A stretch of DNA of 12,267 bases from Bacteroidales bacterium (GCA_017614795.1 JAGABD010000045.1:1-12267); one strand, 5' to 3'. Positions 1-6,533 are shown, numbered from the stretch's first letter. Notes: generated by a model from the sequence alone, not told the origin. Made by a program: numbers and translations.

Positions 1-65
1 AGTGCTTTTATTATGCTTGCAAGTGCCATATCTTCAAATAGTACAGTTTGCAAATTTAATCAAAA

Positions 66-97
66 TTTGCCTATTACAAAAATATTGGCTATGTTTG
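66..97 (+). promoter_or_regulatory. Bacteroidota housekeeping promoter of tRNA-Gly
   Basis: A TTTG element (66-69) is followed after exactly 20 bases by TATGTTTG (90-97). This matches the Bacteroidota sigma-ABfr consensus, TTTG about 20 bases ahead of TAnnTTTG. The -7 box ends 10 bases before the tRNA 5' end, leaving room for a very short 5' leader. It is the best-formed promoter in the window and served as the yardstick for the others. Bases 1-65 are AT-rich and show nothing else I can support. Confidence 0.8.
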
Positions 98-107
98 CAG
101 ACCTTTC

Positions 108-178
108 GCAGGATTAGCACATCGGTAGTGCATTGGCTTCCCAAGCCAAGGAGGAGGGTTCGACTCCCTTATCCTGCT
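108..178 (+). tRNA. tRNA-Gly, anticodon CCC
   Basis: Full cloverleaf. The acceptor stem is 108-114 paired with 171-177, with T178 as discriminator and no encoded CCA. The D arm is GCAC (117-120) with GTGC (128-131). The anticodon stem is TTGGC (133-137) with GCCAA (145-149), around the loop TTCCCAA, so the anticodon CCC lies at 140-142 and reads GGG glycine codons. The variable loop is four bases, and the T arm is 154-158 paired with 166-170, closed by a G-U pair. It has its own promoter upstream and a terminator downstream, so it is probably a single-gene transcription unit. Confidence 0.95.
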
Positions 179-201
179 CTTCCCTGCGGTCGAGCAGGGC
201 A

Positions 202-234
202 GTGACCGGTCCAAACCGGTCACTTTTGTTTGTT
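202..234 (+). terminator. Intrinsic terminator after tRNA-Gly
   Basis: Perfect 9-base stem GTGACCGGT (202-210) and ACCGGTCAC (215-223) around the loop CCAA, followed by a T-rich tract (224-234, TTTTGTTTGTT). It lies 23 bases past the tRNA 3' end, on the same strand, and should end that transcript. Confidence 0.88.
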
Positions 235-503
235 AGGGGCTCTGCCCCTAATGTACCCCGCGGCTCTCGGCCTTTCGTTCCTTCGGAACCGGCCTCCGCC
301 GTGCGCCTGATGGCGCTTCGGCACTTCGTGCCTCATAACCCCGCACACTTCTTGTCCGAGCGGATAAGGGAGTCCCTCTTCCAACCCCCTGTCGCATGCG
401 ACATCCCCCTAGTCAGGGGGAATGCCAGAACCTGCTTCGCAGAACCTGGGTGGCTTCGCGTCTCGCATCGCTCGACAGCTACGCCACGCGGCTGAAGCCG
501 CTC
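234..503. repeat. Palindrome-rich non-coding region
   Basis: No credible gene lies between the tRNA terminator and the lipoprotein gene ending at 537. The region holds a string of short perfect inverted repeats: TAGGGGC/GCCCCTA (234-250, loop TCT), GTTCC/GGAAC (277-289, loop TTC), GGCAC/GTGCC (320-332, loop TTC), the 14-base palindrome TGTCGCATGCGACA (390-403), TCCCCCT/AGGGGGA (404-421, loop AGTC), CTGC/GCAG (432-442, loop TTC) and GCGGCT/AGCCGC (488-501, loop GA). Repeated TTC loops suggest dispersed palindromic elements of the REP kind. None is followed by a T tract on the minus strand, so no intrinsic terminator for the gene ending at 537 is evident. Whether copies occur elsewhere in the genome cannot be seen here. 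Confidence 0.6.
362..374 (-). repeat. Inverted copy of tRNA-Gly 3' end, first
   Basis: GGATAAGGGAGTC is the exact reverse complement of tRNA-Gly bases 162-174 (T-loop edge through acceptor stem). The match continues with one base missing: GAGC precedes it here, where the reversed tRNA has GAGCA. Confidence 0.6.
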
Positions 504-514
504 TCGCTTCGCTC

Positions 515-527
515 GATAAGGGAGTCG
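515..527 (-). repeat. Inverted copy of tRNA-Gly 3' end, second
   Basis: GATAAGGGAGTCG is the exact reverse complement of tRNA-Gly bases 161-173. It shares 12 bases with the copy at 362-374. The two are about 153 bases apart in the same orientation, so they also form a short direct repeat flanking the palindromes at 390-501. Confidence 0.6.
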
Positions 528-536
528 CCGTTACCA

Positions 537-1658
537 TTAAAAGCTGTAATCCGTGAGATTCTGGAGGCCGGGGAGACCGAAGTAGGACTCGACGATGGTG
601 CCCTTGAGGAATACCTGGCGACCGAGGAGAGAAGGATTGTCGACGAGATTCAGGGCATCGCGGATGTCGCCTTTTTGCAGTTGAACAGCAATGCAGGCGG
701 CCTTGTCTGTGCAGGTTGATTTTGCCGCTATCGCAATGTTGGTGCGGGAAGTGAACGGTGCCTCGAAACTGCAGGCCGAAGAAGTGAGGTCGCCGCCCAC
801 GATATACCCGTACACCCACACTCCCTTGTCGCCGACGTGAGCCTTTGCTTCGTCGATGCTGAATGCATCAGAGATGCCGGAACCGCCGTCCTGCCCATAG
901 CAGAAGCTCTCCTCAATCCAGATGCGGGTGGTGTCCACCTCCATCGAAATGCCGCCTCCCGCCGGATCGACCGGCCCGCCTGCCGCCGACAGGTTGATTG
1001 TAAGTATCTCCTGCTCGGAAAGGGCTCTTGTGAACAGCGACTCCTGCTTCCCGTTCCGTTCCAGTTGCAGGGTGATGCTACCAGGCTTGAAATACCCGAT
1101 TCTGCCTTCGGTGTAAGTGTACATCAGACGACCCTCGGCGGACTTGGCGTAAAGCACGGCATCGGGATAGGTCACGCGAAAATTGTAGTCCACCTTCATG
1201 CGAAGGCCGGCGTTTATCTGGCGGCAGTCAAGCCGCACCGAGATTTCCTTTCCGGCCTCCACTGCGACCACCTGCTCGTCACCGTACTGCGGGCAGTCGA
1301 AAAGCGGCGAACTGAATTCGCAGGACACCGCCCGAACGGTGTAGGAGCCGGGGTCGAGTTCGAACTTGCCGGGAGCCGCCCCGAAGCTTCCCTCGTACTC
1401 CTTGACGCCCTTGGAATTGGTGACCGTAAGCAGAAAAGAATTGGTGTCGGGATAGTCCGAAAGCGTACGCGCAGATACCTTGGAGGCCTGTTTGGGCACG
1501 AAACTTACCCTGACGATTCCCTTATTGGAAGATGAAGACGCGACGCCCTCGCGTGCGGAAGCGGACTTGCCGCCGTAACCGAGTTTGTCGCAGGAAGAAA
1601 TGGCCAGCGCTCCTATGAGAAGCAATGCGGCCCGGAAAAATGCAGTTTTTGTTTTCAT
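537..1658 (-). CDS. DUF4493 lipoprotein with C-terminal DUF6359-like domain
   Basis: A 373-residue protein with a lipoprotein signal: basic start, hydrophobic stretch about residues 7-20, then ISSC with the probable lipidated Cys at 23. A Ser-rich linker follows (about 34-46). Residues about 47-225 fit the Bacteroidota DUF4493 pattern: a FLLTVTNSKG-like strand, a PGSYTV turn, a FDCPQYGDEQ-like segment, then a beta-rich half. Residues 264-373 (VYGYIVGG, then SFEAPFTSRTNIAIA and a GLPGL turn) resemble DUF6359, a small OB-like beta domain of unknown function. It is the last gene of the minus-strand run, 98 bases past its neighbour, so it may be co-transcribed or use its own weak promoter. Likely an outer-membrane-anchored surface or periplasmic protein; ligand unknown. 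The domain calls come from remembered patterns. Confidence 0.85.
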   Translation of the reverse strand: MKTKTAFFRAALLLIGALAISSCDKLGYGGKSASAREGVASSSSNKGIVRVSFVPKQASKVSARTLSDYPDTNSFLLTVTNSKGVKEYEGSFGAAPGKFELDPGSYTVRAVSCEFSSPLFDCPQYGDEQVVAVEAGKEISVRLDCRQINAGLRMKVDYNFRVTYPDAVLYAKSAEGRLMYTYTEGRIGYFKPGSITLQLERNGKQESLFTRALSEQEILTINLSAAGGPVDPAGGGISMEVDTTRIWIEESFCYGQDGGSGISDAFSIDEAKAHVGDKGVWVYGYIVGGDLTSSACSFEAPFTSRTNIAIAAKSTCTDKAACIAVQLQKGDIRDALNLVDNPSLLGRQVFLKGTIVESYFGLPGLQNLTDYSF

Positions 1659-1672
1659 AAGCGTTTTTCCCG

Positions 1673-1680
1673 CAAAAATA
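1673..1680 (-). promoter_or_regulatory. Possible -7 element before the DUF4493 gene
   Basis: On the minus strand TATTTTTG fits TAnnTTTG and ends 14 bases before the start codon, inside an AT-rich 98-base gap. TTTG-like -33 candidates lie 15 and 24 bases upstream, neither at the preferred 19-21, so this is a weak call. It could allow the last gene to be expressed apart from the operon. Confidence 0.3.
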
Positions 1681-1756
1681 TGCTAAGGAAAAATGCAAAT
1701 CTTTCAAAAACCAATATTTCTTTTTTGATTCAAAAACAATTTTATGTTTTTTTATA

Positions 1757-2626
1757 TCACAACTTGAACCTGTAGCTCAGTCCGAGACCGAAGAACCAGA
1801 CATTGGAAAGCGTAAGGTAGGCATCCTGAGTCGGCTTTCCATACTTGTTGGCATTGCCTTTCAACTTGCCCGTCGAGGTGCAGTCGATGTCGAGGTCGAA
1901 ATTCCCCTCGACAATGCCGAAAATGTCCAGACTGTTCTTTTTGTCCATCTTCCAGGTTCCGCCGACATAGGTTCGCACCCGGTTGACGTAAATGTGATTG
2001 TACTGAGGGTCGTAGTTGGTCCACCACTGTTTGCGGTTGCCTTTTGCAGTCGTGTACCAGCCCCACTCGAAGCCGGCCGGATTCACAGCGTTAAGGGTGT
2101 TTCGCACTTCGACGCTGATGAACGGATCGAACTTGAACCGGGGGATATTGTATGATGCTTTCAGCCTGTGCTTCAGGTACAAGGCAGTCTGCGGAGCCTG
2201 ATATGTATTTATCTCATATGCCTTGTGGGTTGCCTGGAAAGTCTCGCGAAGCGACAGGGTAAGCCTGCCAAAATCGTGAGACAGCGTAATCCAGGCACTC
2301 CCCCGGTGGCGCGGCCTCCAGCCTTTGGTCTCGTGCTGAGTCTCCAGGAAGGAATACGACACCCCTGCTTTCAGCCATTTGGCAAACTTATAATCGGCTG
2401 ACAACTCGTTGTAGAACTTGTGAACGCCAACGTCGTTGTTGAACCTAAGTTCGCTTTCGTAGCCAAGGTGCAGCCTTCGCGCCAGCCTCCAGTCGAGATC
2501 CAGCGAAGTACGGGCACCAACCTGGAATCCGTTCTCGTGCGTCCATTCCAGCCCATACTCGTCGGCAGCTGCAGATAGGCAGGACACCACGAGCAAAAGC
2601 ACGGTTACAAGAAGCCTATCCTTCAT
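1757..2626 (-). CDS. DUF2490-type outer-membrane beta-barrel protein
   Basis: A 289-residue protein with a cleavable signal peptide (hydrophobic about 5-18, likely cut after the AAA at 19-21). The VVSC at 13-16 resembles a lipobox, but the rest reads as a barrel. The mature part is a series of alternating amphipathic strands rich in Tyr, Trp and Arg (for example LHLGYESELRF, ASYNIPRFKFDPFISVEVR, RVRTYVGGTW) separated by charged turns. It ends in an aromatic C-terminal strand, FFGLGLSYRFKL, typical of outer-membrane barrels. The pattern fits the DUF2490 family. The start overlaps the end of the DUF4956 gene by 11 bases, so the two are translationally linked. It probably sits in the outer membrane as a structural or export partner; no substrate can be read from the sequence. 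Confidence 0.82.
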   Translation of the reverse strand: MKDRLLVTVLLLVVSCLSAAADEYGLEWTHENGFQVGARTSLDLDWRLARRLHLGYESELRFNNDVGVHKFYNELSADYKFAKWLKAGVSYSFLETQHETKGWRPRHRGSAWITLSHDFGRLTLSLRETFQATHKAYEINTYQAPQTALYLKHRLKASYNIPRFKFDPFISVEVRNTLNAVNPAGFEWGWYTTAKGNRKQWWTNYDPQYNHIYVNRVRTYVGGTWKMDKKNSLDIFGIVEGNFDLDIDCTSTGKLKGNANKYGKPTQDAYLTLSNVWFFGLGLSYRFKL

Positions 2627-3341
2627 AATTCTTTATCTTGACCGCGCTGTCGATGCTGTTGTTTTCGCCCTTGCCGAGTTTGTAGAACACCTTGATATAG
2701 CAGGCGTCCCTGAGGAAATCCACGAAGCCTACTTCGATGGAATCAATCTTCAGCCCCAGCCTTGCCTCCAGGTCTGCCTTGAGTTCCTCGCGCTTCTCGG
2801 GCTGGATGTTGTCGATGCGGTCGTAGAACACCACCTTTGAAGAAGTATGCCTGATGTTCACACCCTCGCAAACGGCAATCAGGGCTATCACGAGGGCATT
2901 CGCAATCAGAAGTTCGCTCCACGACACCGACAGTGCTATGCTGTTCACCACCGACAGAGCAATGATGATGAAAAGATACGTCATTTCCCTCACAGGAATG
3001 GTCTCGGTTCGGTATCGTATCATCCCGAAAATGGCGAAGAGACCGAGGGTGAATCCTATCTGCATGCTCACGTTCTCCATCAGGTAAAGCAGGAGGAACA
3101 TCGAGGCGCTGAAGAGCATGAAGGTGAGGAAGTAATCGCGGCGGCCGCTCTTGCGGTAATAGAAAGCCCGCACCACTATGAAGGAAACCAGCAGGTTGAA
3201 TGCAAAACGCAGGAACAGCATCAGCAGCCCGTCTGCATACATTAGAGGAACGCCCAGGAATGTGGCACCCTTGGTTGCGGCATAGCCGAATTCTTCCGCG
3301 ATGGCCGGATCGAAATCCGGAAGTACTTGTAGAGGTATCAT
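2616..3341 (-). CDS. DUF4956 integral membrane protein
   Basis: A 241-residue protein with about five membrane segments (roughly 39-57, 71-88, 94-107, 120-139 and 144-158). A soluble C-terminal domain of about 80 residues follows (160-241), of mixed alpha/beta character and probably cytoplasmic. The stretch around GLFAIFGMIRYRTE (residues 100-113, with R109, R111 and E113) followed by the EMTYLF helix is the hallmark of DUF4956. The start codon overlaps the VTC gene's stop in an ATGA arrangement (4-base overlap), a sign of coupled translation and often of physical partnership. As I recall, DUF4956 genes often sit beside VTC-domain genes in Firmicutes and Bacteroidota. A reasonable inference is an inner-membrane anchor or conduit for the VTC enzyme. 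The biochemical function is unproven. Confidence 0.88.
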   Translation of the reverse strand: MIPLQVLPDFDPAIAEEFGYAATKGATFLGVPLMYADGLLMLFLRFAFNLLVSFIVVRAFYYRKSGRRDYFLTFMLFSASMFLLLYLMENVSMQIGFTLGLFAIFGMIRYRTETIPVREMTYLFIIIALSVVNSIALSVSWSELLIANALVIALIAVCEGVNIRHTSSKVVFYDRIDNIQPEKREELKADLEARLGLKIDSIEVGFVDFLRDACYIKVFYKLGKGENNSIDSAVKIKNYEG

Positions 3342-4105
3342 ATCAGTTTATTGTCTATTATCTTTTCGATTCTGCGAATTTTGGGAAGGAAGCGACCCTT
3401 GCGCACATTCCCCGTCAGGGCAGTGCCAATGGCATATTTGCTTACGCGCAATGGCCTGATACGGTGCTCGCGCAGCAGGTCCTTCGTGGCAGATGCAAGG
3501 TTTCCGTCCTGCTTCAGTTCGATGATGACGGCTGTGCCGAGACCGCCTTCGCGTCCGCTGCGGCGATTGGAAAAATGAAGATCCAGGTCGATGGTAAGCC
3601 GTTCGCTCATGGATGGGCTTACCAGAGTGATGCGGCGGAAGGAAGTGCTGCAGGCAGGAGAAAGGACCGAGCTGTCGAAGCCGGACTTCTCCAGTACGAA
3701 TGCGGCGTTATCCCCTGCAAAAGGAGAGTCGGGGCTGCACTCGCGGCGCTTTTTCTTCGTGCGTCCGTGGTTATTCTTGCGCTTGACCTCGAGATAGGAT
3801 ATTCCCGATTCGAGGTAGGTGCGCACCCTCACCTTGCGACGCGGAATACGCCGGTTGTGATGGTCGACATACATATTCAGTTCCGGGGTGTCGTAGTAGA
3901 GGGAATCGTAACGGCAGAGGCGCACCCCATCCAGCTCAAGAGCCCTGTAGCCACGCGCTGCGGCATCTTCCAGAAACCCCTCCAAACGATCCTGCGTGGT
4001 GACATACTTTGTGTCGATGCGGTTCATAAGCTTCACCGCATCCATCTCCGTAAGGGTGATGGGCGCGAAACGCGAAATCGCCGCACTTATGCCGCCGTCT
4101 GCCAT
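3338..4105 (-). CDS. VTC-domain protein, polyphosphate polymerase-like
   Basis: A 255-residue soluble protein without signal peptide, hence cytoplasmic. It shows the full bacterial VTC pattern of the triphosphate tunnel metalloenzyme fold: NRIDTKYV (R29, K33), a YDSLYYDTP strand (66-74), KVRVRTY (R93, R95), YLEVKRK (E106, K108), SERLTIDLDLHF (R169), IIELKQDG (E196, K198) and a late SKYAIG (K223). These match in order the basic tunnel residues and metal-binding acid of yeast Vtc4, which makes polyphosphate from ATP. The active site therefore looks intact. The family's length is usual (about 230-260). The start lies 3 bases past the upstream gene's stop, and the stop overlaps the DUF4956 start. 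The likely product is polyphosphate, or another nucleotide-dependent phosphoryl transfer; some TTM enzymes instead hydrolyse triphosphate. Confidence 0.9.
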   Translation of the reverse strand: MADGGISAAISRFAPITLTEMDAVKLMNRIDTKYVTTQDRLEGFLEDAAARGYRALELDGVRLCRYDSLYYDTPELNMYVDHHNRRIPRRKVRVRTYLESGISYLEVKRKNNHGRTKKKRRECSPDSPFAGDNAAFVLEKSGFDSSVLSPACSTSFRRITLVSPSMSERLTIDLDLHFSNRRSGREGGLGTAVIIELKQDGNLASATKDLLREHRIRPLRVSKYAIGTALTGNVRKGRFLPKIRRIEKIIDNKLI

Positions 4106-4108
4106 CTG

Positions 4109-4528
4109 CTATTCCGAAACGAGATATTCGTAGACCTTGATCTTGACGAGCTTGCCGGCAGGCGAATAGTTGTACTGTTTTGCCTTCCGATTCTTCTCGT
4201 CGTACTCGTATTTGCGGATGTAAACGGGCTTGTTGCGCCCGTCATAGCGCACTTCCTTTGCGATGCGGTCGTTGTCGCCGTATTCGTAGGTCTCACGCCA
4301 GACTACCCCGAACTGGTTGTACTCGGCTTCGGACACCTTGCGGCCCTGCGCGTCATAGACTGTTTCGTGGTCGAGCCATTTGGTTTTGCTCTTGGCGTCG
4401 GTGTTCCACTGACGCACGGTCAGGTTCTGCCTGCGGGCGAGTTTAAGCTTATAGAAATCGTCGCTTTCCTGAGCGAAGCTTGCAAACGTCGCCATTAGGA
4501 GCAATGCGCTGATTATCAGTTTTTTCAT
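4109..4528 (-). CDS. Small secreted protein with three YD-like repeats
   Basis: A 139-residue protein with a signal peptide (MKKLIISALLL, cleavage probably after FASFA at residue 19). After a basic segment come three tandem units of about 26 residues, each ending in an ETYEY/KYEY/VYEY motif and starting near a D-x-x-x-R turn: DAQGRK..., GDNDRI..., DEKNRK.... The pattern resembles the YD repeats of RHS-type proteins and other Tyr-rich beta-hairpin repeats, but is much shorter than an RHS protein. It probably folds as a small beta meander in the periplasm or outside the cell. It sits between the carbohydrate-binding lipoprotein and the VTC gene with 3-base gaps on each side, so it is a true operon member. 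I do not recognise a named family; function unknown. Confidence 0.8.
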   Translation of the reverse strand: MKKLIISALLLMATFASFAQESDDFYKLKLARRQNLTVRQWNTDAKSKTKWLDHETVYDAQGRKVSEAEYNQFGVVWRETYEYGDNDRIAKEVRYDGRNKPVYIRKYEYDEKNRKAKQYNYSPAGKLVKIKVYEYLVSE

Positions 4529-4531
4529 TCT

Positions 4532-6496
4532 CTATCGTTTGAGTGTTAAAGACGTTGAGGCGGAAGAACAAGTACCTCCGTAATAGTAGTATTTGCCCCA
4601 GTTTGACGTGGGATTCGAAGGCTTCGCACTCGTAGTATTTGCATACTTGTACGAGCCTCCGTTCGAAAATTCGGAAGATGCTATTATGGAATAACACTGG
4701 CTCAGGTCGCGCGGCACGTAGCAGCTCATCAGGACCTTCCCGCTTCCGTCGACCACGGTGAAGTATCCGGCCTTTACGCTGTAACTGGTCTTGTATGCGT
4801 AATGGCCGCTGCCGCCCATCGTGGCGGATGACGAGCCACCCTGGAGGCCACCCGATGAAAACACGGTGCCGCCGTTGTAGGTCAGACGGCTCATCGAGTC
4901 CGCATCGATGCCCTCCTCGGGCGAAGAAGTGGAGTGCGCCATAACGGTGCAGCCGCTGTTGAAAATTATGCTGCCGGTTTTGCCGTAGTTGCTGTCGATG
5001 GCGTCGTTGCCCGTGGAGTATGCGAAGACGTTGCCTCCGTTGAAAACAATCTGACCCGCTGCGTTCATGGCATCGTCATTGGCTTCCACCACTACATATC
5101 CGCCGTTGACGGCAAGAGAGTATTTGCTCTCGATGCCCTCGGCCTTGGACTTGTTGTCGCCTCCGCCGCCGGGAGTGGGGCCTCCTCCGCCACCGCCGGG
5201 AGGCGCAGTCCGCTCTATGATATTCGTCATCGAATTACCGCCGGTAGTGTAGACGTAAACCTTTCCGCCGTTGATTATGATGCCGCCGGCAGCAGTCCCC
5301 TTGGTTCCTCCCTTGATTCCTTTCGGTGAGCAGGTATAGGATCCGGAAGTGGATTTCGCCCCGGTAGTGGTCACATCTATCACCGGCCCTTCGCTGCCGG
5401 CATTCTTACCTATTATTATCTGGTTGGAAGCCCTGATTCCCTTGCCTCCGGCACCCGTGCTCCTGCAGGTGATTTCTCCGCCGTAGAGATATGCGTCGTG
5501 GTCCGCCTTGATGCAGGCGCAGCCGGTAAGGTCGCCATCCTCCACGACAGTGCCGCCGCTGGTACTGAGATTCAGGGTGCCGCCGTTGACAATCACGTCG
5601 TGTTCGCTCTTGATCGCCTTGGAAGCGGTGCCCGCGACCGAGATGTTCAGAGTGCCGCCGTCAATGGAAATGTCGCCAATTCCGGCAAGATCGGTCTTTA
5701 TGCCGTGGCCCTTCGCGCCGCTGGTCTTGATGGTGACGTTGCCCGAGCTCATCATAAAGGGGCCCTCGTCCACCTGAATGCCTTCGCCGGTGGAATTGAT
5801 GTTGATTATGCCGCCGGACACAAGGAGGGAATCGTTGGCGTGCAGGCCGTCCGTCGCCGCTTCCTCAACCGTGACCGTACCGCCTTCCACGCTTATGAAG
5901 TCATCGCTCGCAATTGCGTGCTTGGTACGCCCCGCCACCGTAAGACTGCCGCTGCCGCTGAACACCAGGCCACCTTCGCTGAAGAGCGTACCCTTGCAGT
6001 CCTCGGTTTCGACGAGACCGAGCGTGTATGCCCCGGTGCTGCTCTTCGCATCGGTGATGCTGTTGTTGCCGCCCAAAATGACGAAACATCGCTTCTTGCA
6101 CTGGATATTGATGGCGGCATTCTTCCCGGAAGTGATGCTGACGCCGTTCAAATTGAGGGTGAACTTGTTGGCATTGTAGATTTTCAGTGCTCCGGCGCTT
6201 GTGCTTCCGGAAACAGAAATCGTCAGATTCTTGACCGTGGTTGTGTCGTCACCCAGGACGACATACGCTCCGTCTATCGAAAACGGCCAGCCGATGGCGG
6301 CGGCGCCGCTGACCGAGGCCGAAGCGCCATTGAAAACGACGGAAATCTCCCCGTCCGCATCAAGGAATGTGGTGACTTCAGTCGATGTCGTGTCCGTCCA
6401 GTCTGTCACGGCCGTGACGCCGTCCATCTTGCGGCATCCCCATTCCGGAGCCAGGATTATTGCAAGCAGAAATATAATCGGCAACAACCTTTTCAT
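4532..6496 (-). CDS. Beta-helix carbohydrate-binding lipoprotein, Cthe_2159/DUF4353 type
   Basis: A 654-residue exported protein. The start at 6496 (MKRLLPIIFLL) is preferred over an in-frame ATG at 6547, because only it gives a normal signal sequence and because a TAnnTTTG promoter box lies between the two. Cys21 follows EWG, a non-canonical lipobox; lipidation is likely but not certain. The body consists of short repeats of the type VIVNGGTLNLSTSG and LLVSGGIININSTG, with recurrent D/N-G-G turns and KAIKSEHD/KGIRASNQ-type units, as in right-handed parallel beta-helices. The layout fits the calcium- and polysaccharide-binding Cthe_2159 family. A Gly/Pro-rich stretch (about 428-446) interrupts the helix. 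A Ser-rich C-terminal region of about 100 residues follows (KTSYSVKAGYFTVVDGSGK onwards). First gene of the operon; likely at the cell surface. Confidence 0.85.
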   Translation of the reverse strand: MKRLLPIIFLLAIILAPEWGCRKMDGVTAVTDWTDTTSTEVTTFLDADGEISVVFNGASASVSGAAAIGWPFSIDGAYVVLGDDTTTVKNLTISVSGSTSAGALKIYNANKFTLNLNGVSITSGKNAAINIQCKKRCFVILGGNNSITDAKSSTGAYTLGLVETEDCKGTLFSEGGLVFSGSGSLTVAGRTKHAIASDDFISVEGGTVTVEEAATDGLHANDSLLVSGGIININSTGEGIQVDEGPFMMSSGNVTIKTSGAKGHGIKTDLAGIGDISIDGGTLNISVAGTASKAIKSEHDVIVNGGTLNLSTSGGTVVEDGDLTGCACIKADHDAYLYGGEITCRSTGAGGKGIRASNQIIIGKNAGSEGPVIDVTTTGAKSTSGSYTCSPKGIKGGTKGTAAGGIIINGGKVYVYTTGGNSMTNIIERTAPPGGGGGGPTPGGGGDNKSKAEGIESKYSLAVNGGYVVVEANDDAMNAAGQIVFNGGNVFAYSTGNDAIDSNYGKTGSIIFNSGCTVMAHSTSSPEEGIDADSMSRLTYNGGTVFSSGGLQGGSSSATMGGSGHYAYKTSYSVKAGYFTVVDGSGKVLMSCYVPRDLSQCYSIIASSEFSNGGSYKYANTTSAKPSNPTSNWGKYYYYGGTCSSASTSLTLKR

Positions 6497-6503
6497 ATTC
6501 AGA

Positions 6504-6533
6504 CAAATATAATGACTTTTCGAAAAAAACAAG
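6504..6533 (-). promoter_or_regulatory. Promoter of the six-gene operon
   Basis: On the minus strand TATATTTG (6504-6511) is a perfect TAnnTTTG box, with CTTG (6530-6533) 18 bases upstream as a near-consensus -33 element. The box ends only 7 bases before the chosen ATG at 6496, which predicts a leaderless or near-leaderless mRNA. A longer transcript could also enter from the promoter at 6626-6656. Confidence 0.6.

Noticed and set aside
404..421. The C5/G5 hairpin as a terminator for the minus-strand operon
   Set aside because: No T tract follows on the minus strand, so it does not qualify as an intrinsic terminator.
133..495. A 120-codon plus-strand frame
   Set aside because: Overlaps the tRNA and its terminator and runs through the palindrome cluster; Ser/Arg/Pro-rich composition without any domain.
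3200..4498. A 432-codon open frame on the plus strand
   Set aside because: Antisense to the VTC, YD-repeat and DUF4956 genes, all of which have recognisable family features and operon spacing.
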